Positions 1 through 7,183 of a DNA stretch of 34,363 nucleotides are shown here, piece by piece. The notes under the pieces were generated by a model that did not search any database, was not told where the DNA came from, and saw only the letters and a program-made list of their open reading frames with translations. The DNA comes from Nitrosomonas sp. Nm132 (lineage in GTDB: Bacteria; Pseudomonadota; Gammaproteobacteria; Burkholderiales; Nitrosomonadaceae): positions 1 to 34,363 of the forward strand of contig NZ_FNDH01000029.1 in assembly GCF_900100485.1 (NCBI RefSeq), given 5' to 3'. Position 1 is the first letter of the stretch; each line of letters begins with the position of its first letter. Made by a program: the position numbers and the translations under genes.

Positions 1-521
1 TAGAGATAAATCGTTATTAATCGGTTTTGCCAGTTCATTGGTTACTTTGATTTATTGAGGTTGGGTGATGTCTTCCTCAATAGTTTAACGTTATTGATGA
101 ACTGGCTTCTATTTCAGCTCTTAATTCGCATTCTATTGCGGGCTTAGGATTGATCGCGATTAGCATGTAGGCCATGTTGAAAGCTATACTCATCGTACTT
201 CAAAATTCGGCCGCTATACTTCTCCCGCTGGGAGAAGGCCGGATGAGGGATAATAAAAACCAAATTTTGAAGCGCGATGAGTATAAATATGTGAAGATTG
301 AGTGCCATTCAACTCGGTCATCGGAGCGTGCAGAAGATTTTTTGCGGAACTTCGTATTAGCGAGACTTCTTTTTTGCACGCTTTCAGACAGAAGCAAACG
401 TACAACGATAGGCATTGTGGCTGATAATCCAGGCAACGAATCAGCAATGGTGATAGAACGATCACGATCTCATAATACTGCGGCATGATAAGCCATGTCC
501 CAGTTATCTTGATCATGCCGA
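1..521. other. Non-coding stretch with a nested hairpin and a family B repeat
   Basis: I see no convincing gene here. Positions 29-38 (GCCAGTTCAT) pair perfectly with 97-106 (ATGAACTGGC), and inside this ATTGAGG near 54-60 pairs with CCTCAAT near 75-81, so 29-106 can fold into one long imperfect hairpin. A family B inverted repeat follows at 185-285. Open frames across the rest have no ribosome binding site or recognisable family. Confidence 0.5.
185..285. repeat. Family B inverted-repeat element, copy 1
   Basis: A 101-bp element with terminal inverted repeats of about 25 bp, starting TATACTCATCGTACTTCAAA and ending with the imperfect complement. The centre carries the small hairpin CTTCTCCCGCTGGGAGAAG. 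Related copies lie at 19531-19632, 27740-27841 (centre inverted) and 32637-32738. Both ends fall at TA, which would fit a TA target duplication as made by IS630/Tc1-type transposases; that origin is inferred. It has no coding capacity. Confidence 0.85.
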
Positions 522-1283
522 TCACGTTGCGATCATGTCGGGAAGCAGCCGATCATATTCTTTCTTGACCACTTTATAGCACTCGCAAACCTTGGTCTCC
601 AGGCACAGTCGATCCAGCACCGTGATGTGGCCCCGGTGGTAATAGACTATGTCCGCGCGTTGCAATTTACCGGCCGCCTCGGTAATGCCTTCGCGGCGCA
701 CGCCGAGCATGTTGGCGATCAATTCCTGTGTCATTGTCAACTCGTTCGATGGCAAGCGGTCTAGGCATAACAGCAGCAGACGGCAGAGCTGCTGTTCCAC
801 CGAATGGTGCCGATTGCACACTGCCGTCTGCGCGATCTGCGTGAGCAGCGCATGGGTGTAACGCAGCAACAGATGCTGCATCGGCATAACGTGATTGAAT
901 TCCTGCTTCAGCAAATGTCCCTTTAATCGGTAGGCATAGCCCGGGCTCTGCACCACGGGAAGATTCGGCATGGTATTCCCACCCATAAAGAGGGACACTC
1001 CGACTATTCCCTCATTGCCGACCATCGCGATTTCGGTTGATTTACCATCCTTCGTGAAATTGAGTAGAGACACGATCGAGGTAGTGGGGAAGAAGACGTG
1101 ATTCAGTTTATAGTCGTGCTCGCACAGGACTTCGCCCATCAGCATCGGCACCAGTTCCAGATGAGAATGCAGTTGTTCCAATTCATCTGTGGGCAGGGCG
1201 GCGAGAAGATGGTTCTGGTGTGCACTATGGGGAATATGGGGAATATGGGGAATATGGGGAATATGGGGATGAGCAGTAGGCAT
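522..1283 (-). CDS. Crp/Fnr-family transcriptional regulator 1, with a His-Ile-Pro repeat N-terminus
   Basis: A 253-residue Crp/Fnr-type regulator: an N-terminal cyclic-nucleotide-binding-type beta-roll (roughly residues 30-150), a long dimerisation helix, and a C-terminal winged helix with the segment TMTQELIANMLGVRREGIT. In the recognition helix, Arg-Glu (RREG) aligns with the Arg-Glu pair by which E. coli CRP reads TGTGA. The ligand is unknown and I see no clear cAMP-binding signature. The start at 1283 is chosen because AAGGAG lies seven bases upstream; the ATG 36 bases further out has no such site. Residues 7-18 are four tandem His-Ile-Pro units that the paralog at 7184 lacks. No copy of the 20-bp operator is obvious upstream; a family A element lies there instead. 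Confidence 0.88.
   Translation of the reverse strand: MPTAHPHIPHIPHIPHIPHSAHQNHLLAALPTDELEQLHSHLELVPMLMGEVLCEHDYKLNHVFFPTTSIVSLLNFTKDGKSTEIAMVGNEGIVGVSLFMGGNTMPNLPVVQSPGYAYRLKGHLLKQEFNHVMPMQHLLLRYTHALLTQIAQTAVCNRHHSVEQQLCRLLLLCLDRLPSNELTMTQELIANMLGVRREGITEAAGKLQRADIVYYHRGHITVLDRLCLETKVCECYKVVKKEYDRLLPDMIAT
1227..1268. repeat. 9-bp in-frame tandem repeat inside regulator 1
   Basis: The unit ATGGGGAAT (plus strand) repeats exactly about 4.7 times. Read on the minus strand it encodes consecutive His-Ile-Pro near the N-terminus of the Crp/Fnr protein. Because the unit is 9 bp, copy-number change by slippage would alter protein length without shifting the frame. Confidence 0.9.
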
Positions 1284-1356
1284 CGGTAATCTCCTTTTCA
1301 GATAAAACCGCGTGAACATAAAGAGATGGTTATTGATCGGCTAGATAAGGTTTTAA

Positions 1357-1518
1357 CCTGAATATTTCATAAATTCGCGTGATGATCACGCAGGATTTTG
1401 ATTAATAGGGAAGTTTTGAGAAGGAGGGGTGTAGTGATTCATACACCCGACTGAGCAAAATCTTTCTTATTAATCAAAAGGCAAGTGAGGACACGTGCCA
1501 ATTTATGAAATATTCGGG
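1357..1518 (+). mobile_element. Family A miniature inverted-repeat element, copy 1 (162 bp)
   Basis: A 162-bp element with terminal repeats matching CCCGAATATTTCATAAATT (one C-to-T change at the left end), flanked by TTAA on both sides (1353-1356 and 1519-1522). Inside, TTTTGATTAATA and TATTAATCAAAA, and GGGTGTA and TACACCC, form further stems, so almost the whole element can fold back. It is roughly 95% identical to the other full copies and has no coding capacity. YTAR target duplications are typical of IS5-subgroup transposases, so mobilisation in trans by such an enzyme is inferred. Confidence 0.88.
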
Positions 1519-1522
1519 TTAA

Positions 1523-2223
1523 CTACTCAATTATAGTTATAGCAATAAACTTGTCGCATGAGTGACGCTCCAGTAGGTAGTGAATTCATACGATACTTGA
1601 CCGAATCAATAAGTTTTAATGCATCAATAAGAGTATCGAAAAATGTTGACTAAAAATATACGTGCAAACACGTAGATTTAACCCTTGTTGATCAGCGACC
1701 AAAAAATCCTTCTTTGAGCTCAAGCTATGTAATAGCTCAAAGGTTTGGATGCGTTTTTGCCTTTCAGACGAAAGACATTCAAGGAGAAATGGTCAGATCA
1801 GAAATGAAAAGAGCCGGAGAAAGCAGAAGGCGGATCGGAACCAGATGTGCTTGTAGAGAATATAGCCTTGTGCAGGTGGGCGCGACGGTGCCTTGCCGGG
1901 CAGAAGACCGTGATGATTAAAAATCCTAGCGAGATGGACTTCTGTTACTTGGTAGAGGGAGGCAGTCAAATTCTCTAGATTGGGTCCTCAAATATAGTGT
2001 TAGGCGGCATATTTAGCGAAGCGGCCATGGAAGTCAACTTTGGCGCGCTCGGGTCACTCTGCTAGGCTTTCTTGTGCTGCCTTTTTCCATACCTATGATC
2101 TGAAAAACACAATAAATACTCTTTATTTGCGGGCCTGATCTATAGTATTGGCATCAAAAATTCAATCTTCTTCGGGCCAGATCAGAAAACCAATTCGCTA
2201 TCTGCATCGCACATAAAATCAAA
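1523..2223. other. About 700 bp of AT-rich intergenic DNA
   Basis: No supportable gene. Apparent frames such as 1714-1920 have no ribosome binding site or recognisable product. The only structure noted is a weak inverted repeat around 1715-1741 (TTGAGCT...AGCTCAA). Confidence 0.45.
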
Positions 2224-2243
2224 TCTGTGCGCTAACGTACAGA
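2224..2243. promoter_or_regulatory. 20-bp palindromic operator, upstream of the desaturase
   Basis: TCTGTGCGCTAACGTACAGA is a near-perfect dyad and the best match to the window's consensus. It lies about 207 bp upstream of the desaturase start. The core TGTGC-N6-GTACA has the spacing of a CRP-type site. Confidence 0.75.
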
Positions 2244-2450
2244 AACGACAGGGGATTAGGTGTATTTTTAATATAAAGGATGAGTGTTTGTATAAAAAAC
2301 GCACGATGGATATGTAGTGGATGCTTGGCCGTTGGAAACCCACTGCGGGGTTGTTTGACGAGAATGTTATAGAAGCGAGAAAACCAGGCCAGAGATGAGG
2401 AGGGCTGGATCGTGATGGGCACATATTTTATTTTGACGGAGGGCCAATTC

Positions 2451-3632
2451 ATGCAACTTGGTTTATTTGAGCTTCCCTGGTGGGGTTATGTGCTGGTTAC
2501 GCTGGGTTTGACCCACATGACCATCGCCTCGGTGACGATTTTTCTGCACCGGCACCAAGCGCACCGTGCGCTGGAGCTGCATCCTACAGTCAGCCACTGT
2601 TTCCGCTTCTGGTTGTGGCTCACTACCGGGATGATTACCAAGGAATGGGTGGCCATTCACCGCAAGCACCATGCCAAGTGCGAAACCTGTGAAGATCCAC
2701 ACAGTCCGCAGATCTATGGCGTCGGAACAGTGCTGTTCAAGGGTGCCAAACTCTACCGTATGGAGGCCAGGAACACTGCAACGCTAGAGAAATATGGTCA
2801 CGGCACACCCGACGACTGGCTCGAGCGTAACCTGTATTCAAAGCATGCCGTGCTCGGTATCGGCATCATGCTGGCGATTGATCTCGTCCTGTTCGGTCCG
2901 ATCGGCCTCATCATGTGGGGTGTGCAGATGCTGTGGATCCCGTTCTTTGCCGCTGGTGTTATCAACGGCGTCGGCCACTACTGGGGCTATCGCAATTTCG
3001 CATCGAGTGACGCCTCTACCAACATTTCTCCGTGGGGCATTCTGATCGGAGGTGAGGAGCTGCACAACAATCACCACGCCTACGTGACTTCCGCCAAGCT
3101 GTCTAACAAGTGGTGGGAATTCGACATTGGCTGGGTATACATTCGCGCCCTGGAGATAATGGGCCTGGCCACAGTGCGCAAAGTGGCGCCCAAGATCCGG
3201 TTCAACCTGGCCAAGACTGGTTGCTGCGACTTAGAGACGCTGCAAGCCGTCATCACGCACCGCTACGACGTGCTGGCCAAGTACGCCAAATACCTGAAGC
3301 AGACCGCATTAGCAGAAATCCGCAATTTGCAGGCCCGCGAGATTTCTGGCCTGCAGGATACCCCTGCGCTGGAAGCGGTTAAACATTGGCTGCAAAGGGA
3401 TGCGGGTGAGCTGCCGGAGAAAGAGCGGGCAGCATTGGATCAGGCGCTCCATTTCAGCAAGGTGCTAAGGACCATCTACTCGATGCGGCAGGATCTGACG
3501 GTTCTGTGGAGCCGTTCAACTGCATCCAAGGAACAGCTTGTAAAGCAACTGGAAAACTGGTGTCAGCGTGCCGAGGAGAGTGGCATCAGTGCATTGCAGG
3601 AATTCTCCCGGAAATTGCGTTGTTACGACTAA
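2451..3632 (+). CDS. Membrane fatty-acid (acyl-CoA/acyl-lipid) desaturase
   Basis: A 393-residue integral membrane di-iron desaturase that introduces a double bond into acyl chains, here most likely adjusting membrane fluidity. The three histidine boxes are visible: HRHQAH (33-38), HRKHH (70-74) and HNNHH (205-209). Hydrophobic segments lie near residues 8-32, 48-62 and 130-165. After about residue 245 comes a soluble, helical extension of about 150 residues containing TGCCDLETLQ, with no assigned role. The start at 2451 is chosen because GGAGG lies about eight bases upstream; the ATG at 2412 lacks a good site. A DUF3309 gene follows after 21 bp on the same strand, so the two may be co-transcribed, under the operator at 2224. 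Confidence 0.9.
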   Translation: MQLGLFELPWWGYVLVTLGLTHMTIASVTIFLHRHQAHRALELHPTVSHCFRFWLWLTTGMITKEWVAIHRKHHAKCETCEDPHSPQIYGVGTVLFKGAKLYRMEARNTATLEKYGHGTPDDWLERNLYSKHAVLGIGIMLAIDLVLFGPIGLIMWGVQMLWIPFFAAGVINGVGHYWGYRNFASSDASTNISPWGILIGGEELHNNHHAYVTSAKLSNKWWEFDIGWVYIRALEIMGLATVRKVAPKIRFNLAKTGCCDLETLQAVITHRYDVLAKYAKYLKQTALAEIRNLQAREISGLQDTPALEAVKHWLQRDAGELPEKERAALDQALHFSKVLRTIYSMRQDLTVLWSRSTASKEQLVKQLENWCQRAEESGISALQEFSRKLRCYD

Positions 3633-3653
3633 CCGTTTGGAAGGAGAAATAAA

Positions 3654-3812
3654 ATGACACTAGGAACAATACTGCTGATCATTCTGATTCTGATGCTGGT
3701 TGGTGTGATTCCAACGTGGCCCTACAGCAGGGGGTGGGGTTATGCCCCTAGCGGTGTTCTCGGGATAGTTTTGCTTATTTTACTCATTCTGTTGCTGACA
3801 GGCCGAATATAG
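3654..3812 (+). CDS. DUF3309-family small membrane protein
   Basis: A 52-residue protein matching the DUF3309 pattern: a hydrophobic segment (residues 3-19), the signature PTWPYSRGWGYAPSG, a second hydrophobic segment (about 35-50) and a terminal GRI. The ribosome binding site AAGGAG lies eight bases before the ATG. It starts 21 bp after the desaturase stop, suggesting one transcript. The family's function is not known; members are small inner-membrane proteins often found beside stress genes. The 3' end is followed by a large palindrome that could stop transcription. Confidence 0.85.
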   Translation: MTLGTILLIILILMLVGVIPTWPYSRGWGYAPSGVLGIVLLILLILLLTGRI

Positions 3813-3866
3813 TGCTCGTTTGATTGCGCGGAAAGTATATAGAGTCACAAGGTAATGACAGGGGAC

Positions 3867-3910
3867 CGCACAACAGGTTCTGTGCTTTAGCGTACAGGGC
3901 CTGTTGTGCG
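3867..3910 (+). terminator. 44-bp nested palindrome followed by a T-run
   Basis: CGCACAACAGG (3867-3877) is the exact complement of CCTGTTGTGCG (3900-3910), and TATTTTTTAG follows at once. This has the form of a rho-independent terminator for the desaturase-DUF3309 unit. The spacer is itself a copy of the 20-bp palindromic operator, so the same DNA may be both a terminator and a regulator site. Confidence 0.6.
3879..3898. promoter_or_regulatory. 20-bp palindromic operator, upstream of the DUF1840 gene
   Basis: TCTGTGCTTTAGCGTACAGG matches the window consensus. It lies 164 bp upstream of the DUF1840 start, in the middle of the larger inverted repeat 3867-3910. Confidence 0.65.
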
Positions 3911-4062
3911 TATTTTTTAGTGAGCGAGGGGAAGCGAATATCGGAACGCCGGGAAGCGCGATCAGTTGGCCGGCATGAACCAGTAAACTTACAACCTTAC
4001 GAAGGATAAGTTCGGAAAGTTAGCCAATCGTAATCAATTCATTACCATTCAAGGAGAAATGT

Positions 4063-4368
4063 ATGCTTGTGACATTTACAACCGATGCCTATGCCGACAT
4101 TACCATGTTTGGGGATGACGCGCTTACCATGCTGAAAATGATGGGACACAGCGCAACCGTGCCAGGCGCTATTCTGGCAACTGATGTTCCTCAAGCATTG
4201 AATCGGTTAACAGCCGCTTTAGATGCCCAAAAAGAAGTCTCGCCACCCGTCGAGACTAAGGATGAGGATACGGATGAACCAGTAGTAAGCATGGTTAAGC
4301 GAGGACTGCCTCTAATTGAGCTACTGACCGCCGCAGCAAAGGCAGACTGTAACGTAATGTGGAAATAA
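4063..4368 (+). CDS. DUF1840 domain-containing protein
   Basis: A 101-residue protein matching the DUF1840 family over its whole length: N-terminal LVTFTTDAYADITMFGD, the central MMGHSATVPGAI, an acidic linker (about residues 62-78) and C-terminal LPLIELLTAAAKADCNVMW. Cytoplasmic; no signal peptide or membrane segment. The family is widespread in betaproteobacteria and has no established function. AAGGAG lies six bases before the ATG. It is preceded by the operator at 3879 and followed by a family A element at 4422. Confidence 0.88.
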   Translation: MLVTFTTDAYADITMFGDDALTMLKMMGHSATVPGAILATDVPQALNRLTAALDAQKEVSPPVETKDEDTDEPVVSMVKRGLPLIELLTAAAKADCNVMWK

Positions 4369-4421
4369 ATCGATATCAGGAAAAAATAGGCAAGTGGAAG
4401 ACCCGTCTCTGCGAGAGCTAG

Positions 4422-4583
4422 CCCGAATATTTCATAAATTCGCGTGGTGATCACGCAGGATTTTGATTAATAGGGAAGTTTTGAGAAGGAGTGGTGTAGT
4501 GACTCATACACCCGACTGAGCAAGATCTTTCTTATTAATCAAAAGACAAGTGAGGGCACGTGCCAATTTATGAAATATTCGGG
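4422..4583 (+). mobile_element. Family A miniature inverted-repeat element, copy 2 (162 bp)
   Basis: Same length and orientation as copy 1, with only a handful of base differences. It is flanked by CTAG on both sides (4418-4421 and 4584-4587). The right-hand CTAG supplies the TAG stop codon of the minus-strand hemolysin III gene, so the insertion sits exactly at that gene's 3' end, between two genes that converge. Confidence 0.9.
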
Positions 4584-5243
4584 CTAGGAAGCCGCATACC
4601 AGAGCACTGCGAAGTAATGGCATGCAGTACCCACCATTACAAACAAATGCCAGATGAAGTGACCATATCGAAGGCGCGAATCGGTCACAAAAAAAAATAC
4701 GCCAACGGTGTAAGCCACCCCCCCTGCAACCAGCCATAGTAGGCCGGATGCAGGTATGCGGATATACAACGGATAAATTGCGATCAGAATGAGCCACCCC
4801 ATAAGCAGATAAAGACTGATGGAAATGATGGGGTTGTGCATCTTATCAAACACTTTTAGTGCTACCCCGATTGCGGCAAAACTCCAGACGATTCCAAGAA
4901 GCGTCCAGCCCCACGCGCCTCGAAGTACACCAAGCGTGAAGGGCGTGTAGGTGCCGGCGATAAGGAGAAAGATCGCGGAGTGTTCGACAATCTTAAACAC
5001 ACGCTTCGCCTTGCCTTGCGGCAAGGCGTGATAGAGGGTAGAAGCAAGGTAAAGCAGTACCATCGCCGCCGCGAAGAGGCTCGCGCCAACGATGAACCCC
5101 GTATCTTCGTGCTTCATCGCATGCATAACAAGAAATGGGGCTGCCGCAAGTGCTGCGATCAGCCCTATGCCGTGGCTGATGCTGTTCGCGATCTCTTCCT
5201 CTCGGGACTGCTCACGTTTGGGTACTGCAAGCAAGATATTCAC
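4584..5243 (-). CDS. Hemolysin III / PAQR-family membrane protein (TrhA-like)
   Basis: A 219-residue polytopic membrane protein of the hemolysin III (YqfA/TrhA, PAQR) family. Family hallmarks visible: the early EEEIANSISHGIG with its conserved Ser and His, STLYHALP with a second conserved His, HSAIFLLIAGTYTPF, and a C-terminal IWHLFVMVGTACHYFAVLWY with the paired metal-binding histidines. About seven transmembrane segments can be counted. Family members are linked to membrane energetics and fluidity homeostasis rather than proven haemolysis. The start is GTG with only a weak upstream site. The TAG stop lies inside the CTAG target of a family A element. No 20-bp operator was found upstream. 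Confidence 0.88.
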   Translation of the reverse strand: MNILLAVPKREQSREEEIANSISHGIGLIAALAAAPFLVMHAMKHEDTGFIVGASLFAAAMVLLYLASTLYHALPQGKAKRVFKIVEHSAIFLLIAGTYTPFTLGVLRGAWGWTLLGIVWSFAAIGVALKVFDKMHNPIISISLYLLMGWLILIAIYPLYIRIPASGLLWLVAGGVAYTVGVFFFVTDSRLRYGHFIWHLFVMVGTACHYFAVLWYAAS

Positions 5244-5443
5244 AATATTCGAACCTACGGTCTAACGCGAGCGTAGAAAATGACTTGATGCGTCAAACAA
5301 CACCGCTTCCGGGAGGTACTTGAACCTGATTTTTCGTCGATCGGAGATCATCGAATACACAGCGTTTTGAGAAGTGGAAGTCAATTCTGCTCACCTCTGG
5401 GCACGACTTTATGAATAGGTAGGGTCTTTCGATATTTGCAATG

Positions 5444-5475
5444 TCCACGCTGATCGGTGCGCGCATCAGCGTGGA
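5444..5475 (-). terminator. Stem-loop downstream of the coiled-coil gene
   Basis: TCCACGCTGAT (5444-5454) pairs perfectly with ATCAGCGTGGA (5465-5475) around a 10-base loop, starting just past the stop of the 5481-5783 gene. No T-run follows on the minus strand, so it is only a probable transcript end or mRNA-stabilising hairpin. Confidence 0.45.
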
Positions 5476-5480
5476 ACGGT

Positions 5481-5783
5481 TTAATCTTTAAACTTGTCTT
5501 TCAACTTCGCAGCTGTATCTCGAACAGCGCTACTTAGTTTATCCCACGCGTTCTCTGCACCATCCTTAAGATGCTCCCACTTATCCTCGCTAGCTTCACT
5601 TAGTTCTTTCAGTTTGGCCTTCGCAGCATCAACCTTTTGCTCAAGCTCTCCTATATGTTCATCATATTTGATACGGGCATCGGCTGCAGAGCTCTTCGCT
5701 TCGGCTCTTAGCTCTGCCAATTTGGCCTGCGCCAGCTCAACCTCGGCTTCTATCTTTTGTTTGTATGCTTCTTTCGTGCTCAT
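5481..5783 (-). CDS. Small coiled-coil protein
   Basis: A 100-residue, highly charged protein rich in Ala, Lys and Glu with heptad-like spacing through residues 5-70 (for example AEVELAQAKLAELRAEAK), predicted to be one long coiled coil with an amphipathic tail ending AAKLKDKFKD. There is no signal peptide. It resembles small stress-associated coiled-coil proteins of betaproteobacteria, but no function can be assigned. AGGAGG lies about seven bases before the ATG. It is the last gene of a minus-strand run with the YeaQ-like gene (24 bp upstream) and the lipoprotein gene, probably sharing the operator at 6491. Confidence 0.8.
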   Translation of the reverse strand: MSTKEAYKQKIEAEVELAQAKLAELRAEAKSSAADARIKYDEHIGELEQKVDAAKAKLKELSEASEDKWEHLKDGAENAWDKLSSAVRDTAAKLKDKFKD

Positions 5784-5807
5784 AATGTACCTCCTATGTT
5801 AATCAAT

Positions 5808-6056
5808 TCAGGATTGATTCTTAGACTTCGTAATAACCCAAGCCAAAAATAGTAATAGTGCGGCTCCGACTATAGCGGTCACTATTGAACCGATGAGTCC
5901 CAATAGACCGAACAAGAGACCCCCTGCAATGGCGCCGACAATGCCAATAATGATGTTGCCCAGGAGACCAAAGCCTCTTCCTTTCATCAATATTCCAGCT
6001 AGCCACCCTGCGACTGCGCCGATTGCGATAAAAATCAATAACCCTGCATAGTCCAT
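5808..6056 (-). CDS. GlsB/YeaQ/YmgE-family (transglycosylase-associated) membrane protein
   Basis: An 82-residue, very hydrophobic protein with the family pattern: AIGAVAGWLAGILMKGRGFGLLGNIIIGIVGAIAGG near residues 12-47, with glycine-zipper spacing, and a last hydrophobic helix at about 58-76. Predicted to sit in the inner membrane with about three helices. Known relatives are induced by general and envelope stress; a molecular role has not been established. GAGG lies just upstream of the start. It lies between the coiled-coil gene and the lipoprotein gene on the same strand. Confidence 0.9.
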   Translation of the reverse strand: MDYAGLLIFIAIGAVAGWLAGILMKGRGFGLLGNIIIGIVGAIAGGLLFGLLGLIGSIVTAIVGAALLLFLAWVITKSKNQS

Positions 6057-6160
6057 TAGTCACTCCTCTGGTTTATCAGCAATTGGAAATAACCTGCTTA
6101 TGTATACTCGATATCTGCTATGCCGAAGATCACGAAAAAGACAATGAATAGTGATGCATC

Positions 6161-6391
6161 CTAATTGGTAGCGTCTTTAACGCTTTCCTTGATTTCTTTG
6201 CCGGCATCTTCGAGCTTATCACTAGCATCTTCAGCGGCATCACGGGCTTTCTCGCCGGGTCGTCGGTCAAGCGCGTCATCTACTTTATTCATGGCCTTTT
6301 CGGTACCTGTTTGTTTTTGGTCACAGGCAGGTAGCACCAGAATTGTCGTGGCGATCATAAGTATAAGAAGGTAGTAAGGTTTCATTTTCAT
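6161..6391 (-). CDS. Small Lys/Ala/Asp-rich lipoprotein
   Basis: A 76-residue predicted lipoprotein. Residues 1-22 form a signal peptide ending in the lipobox LPAC, with Cys23 as the lipid-bearing residue. The mature part is charged and amphipathic (for example EKARDAAEDASDKLEDAGKEIKES), like a CsbD- or LEA-type surface helix. Two starts are possible (6391 and 6385); the second has better spacing from AGGA. Its layout matches the lipoprotein at 21024 (same lipobox, charged helix). First gene of the minus-strand small-protein run, with the operator at 6491-6510 about 100 bp upstream. Confidence 0.8.
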   Translation of the reverse strand: MKMKPYYLLILMIATTILVLPACDQKQTGTEKAMNKVDDALDRRPGEKARDAAEDASDKLEDAGKEIKESVKDATN

Positions 6392-6490
6392 TTTCCTATT
6401 TTAGGTTTTGGTTACGTCCATCGGGCCATTCCCACTGAACATATGGCTTTCTAACCATTGGTTTAATTCTAATGACAGCATTAAACGCCG

Positions 6491-6510
6491 TCTGTACGAT
6501 ACCGCACATA
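6491..6510. promoter_or_regulatory. 20-bp palindromic operator, upstream of the lipoprotein run
   Basis: TCTGTACGATACCGCACATA matches the consensus at nearly every position. It lies 100 bp upstream of the minus-strand lipoprotein gene that heads the 6391-5481 run. Confidence 0.7.
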
Positions 6511-6658
6511 ATGAGAATCATCGTTGACTTTCAACATTTCAAGGTCGGGTAGGAATCTGCTTGGCGGAAGAAATAACGAAAACAAATGAATTGCAGGAAG
6601 TCGCTTATGCCCTTTCGCTATCAAGCCGATTCCGAAGTATGTTATTTCCAGCATAAGG

Positions 6659-6755
6659 TAAAGCCACCGTCTAAAGACGGTGGCTTTAATCTTTAACCCG
6701 AATATTTGATTCACGCGCGCTACGCTAAACCCCCTACTTTCAGTAGGCGGTTTAG
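6659..6755. repeat. Two adjacent hairpins with a family A terminal fragment between them
   Basis: TAAAGCCACCGTC (6659-6671) pairs perfectly with 6676-6688 around a TAAA loop. CTAAACC plus CCTACT (from 6725) pairs with AGTAGG plus GGTTTAG (to 6755). Between them, at 6697, CCCGAATATTT preceded by TTAA looks like one broken end of a family A element. The hairpin style resembles ends of IS200/IS605-type or REP elements, but no transposase is visible. The 6659 hairpin could also terminate transcription. Confidence 0.55.
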
Positions 6756-6790
6756 TCAGAGTTTTTTTAAAGAACTCAGGTAGGTGTGTA

Positions 6791-6934
6791 TCACCCCCGG
6801 CCTTGAATGAGTCGGACTAGTATCAAGATGACGGCTATGACCAATAGAACGTGAATGAATCCGCCTATGGAGGCTGACGAAACTAGCCCTAGCACCCACA
6901 GAACTATTAAGACTATGGCAATGATTTCGAGCAT
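6791..6934 (-). CDS. lmo0937-family small membrane protein
   Basis: A 47-residue protein, nearly all membrane: two hydrophobic helices separated by SSASIGG, with the family pattern LEIIAIVLIVLWVLGL...GGFIHVLLVIAVILILVRLIQG. The true start is the internal ATG at 6934; the longer open frame upstream has a polar leader unlike the family. Function unknown; members are commonly found among stress-induced small proteins. The operator at 7005-7024 lies 70 bp upstream. Confidence 0.85.
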   Translation of the reverse strand: MLEIIAIVLIVLWVLGLVSSASIGGFIHVLLVIAVILILVRLIQGRG

Positions 6935-7004
6935 GATTATATCTCCAGTGATTATTTGGCAAAGATCTGCTTGTTGCAAGATTAAGTGGAGCAACCAGAC
7001 TGAG

Positions 7005-7024
7005 TCTGTGCGATAGCGCACGCA
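7005..7024. promoter_or_regulatory. 20-bp palindromic operator, upstream of the lmo0937-family gene
   Basis: TCTGTGCGATAGCGCACGCA: the inner 16 bp, TGTGC-N6-GCACG, match the consensus core. It lies 70 bp upstream of the minus-strand gene that starts at 6934, and also 160 bp upstream of the divergent regulator at 7184, so it may serve both. Confidence 0.7.
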
Positions 7025-7110
7025 AGGCTGTTTTCTTGCCTCCTGTGCTCAGTTTCTGCAGTGTGCGTTGCTATCTAGAAATGGCTGGAGGTGATAAGTT
7101 CGGGTACATA

Positions 7111-7130
7111 TATATAGGGTAGCGTACAGA
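7111..7130. promoter_or_regulatory. Half-degenerate copy of the palindromic operator, upstream of regulator 2
   Basis: TATATAGGGTAGCGTACAGA: the right half matches the consensus fully and the left half is degenerate. It lies 53 bp before the start of the Crp/Fnr gene, close to where a promoter would be, and may act in autoregulation. Confidence 0.5.
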
Positions 7131-7183
7131 ATGAGCCTGCTTTTGAGTTATCCTGGGATTTCCTTTTCAGAATGGAGACTGAC

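Noticed and set aside
214..525. 103-residue minus-strand frame
   Set aside because: It runs through a family B repeat, has no ribosome binding site and no recognisable family.
1227..1268. Short direct repeats considered as a CRISPR array
   Set aside because: Contiguous 9-bp units in frame within a coding region, without spacers.
5260..5277. Near-palindrome TCTAACGCGAGCGTAGA upstream of the hemolysin III gene
   Set aside because: Spacing and core bases differ from the 20-bp operator, so it was not counted as a site.
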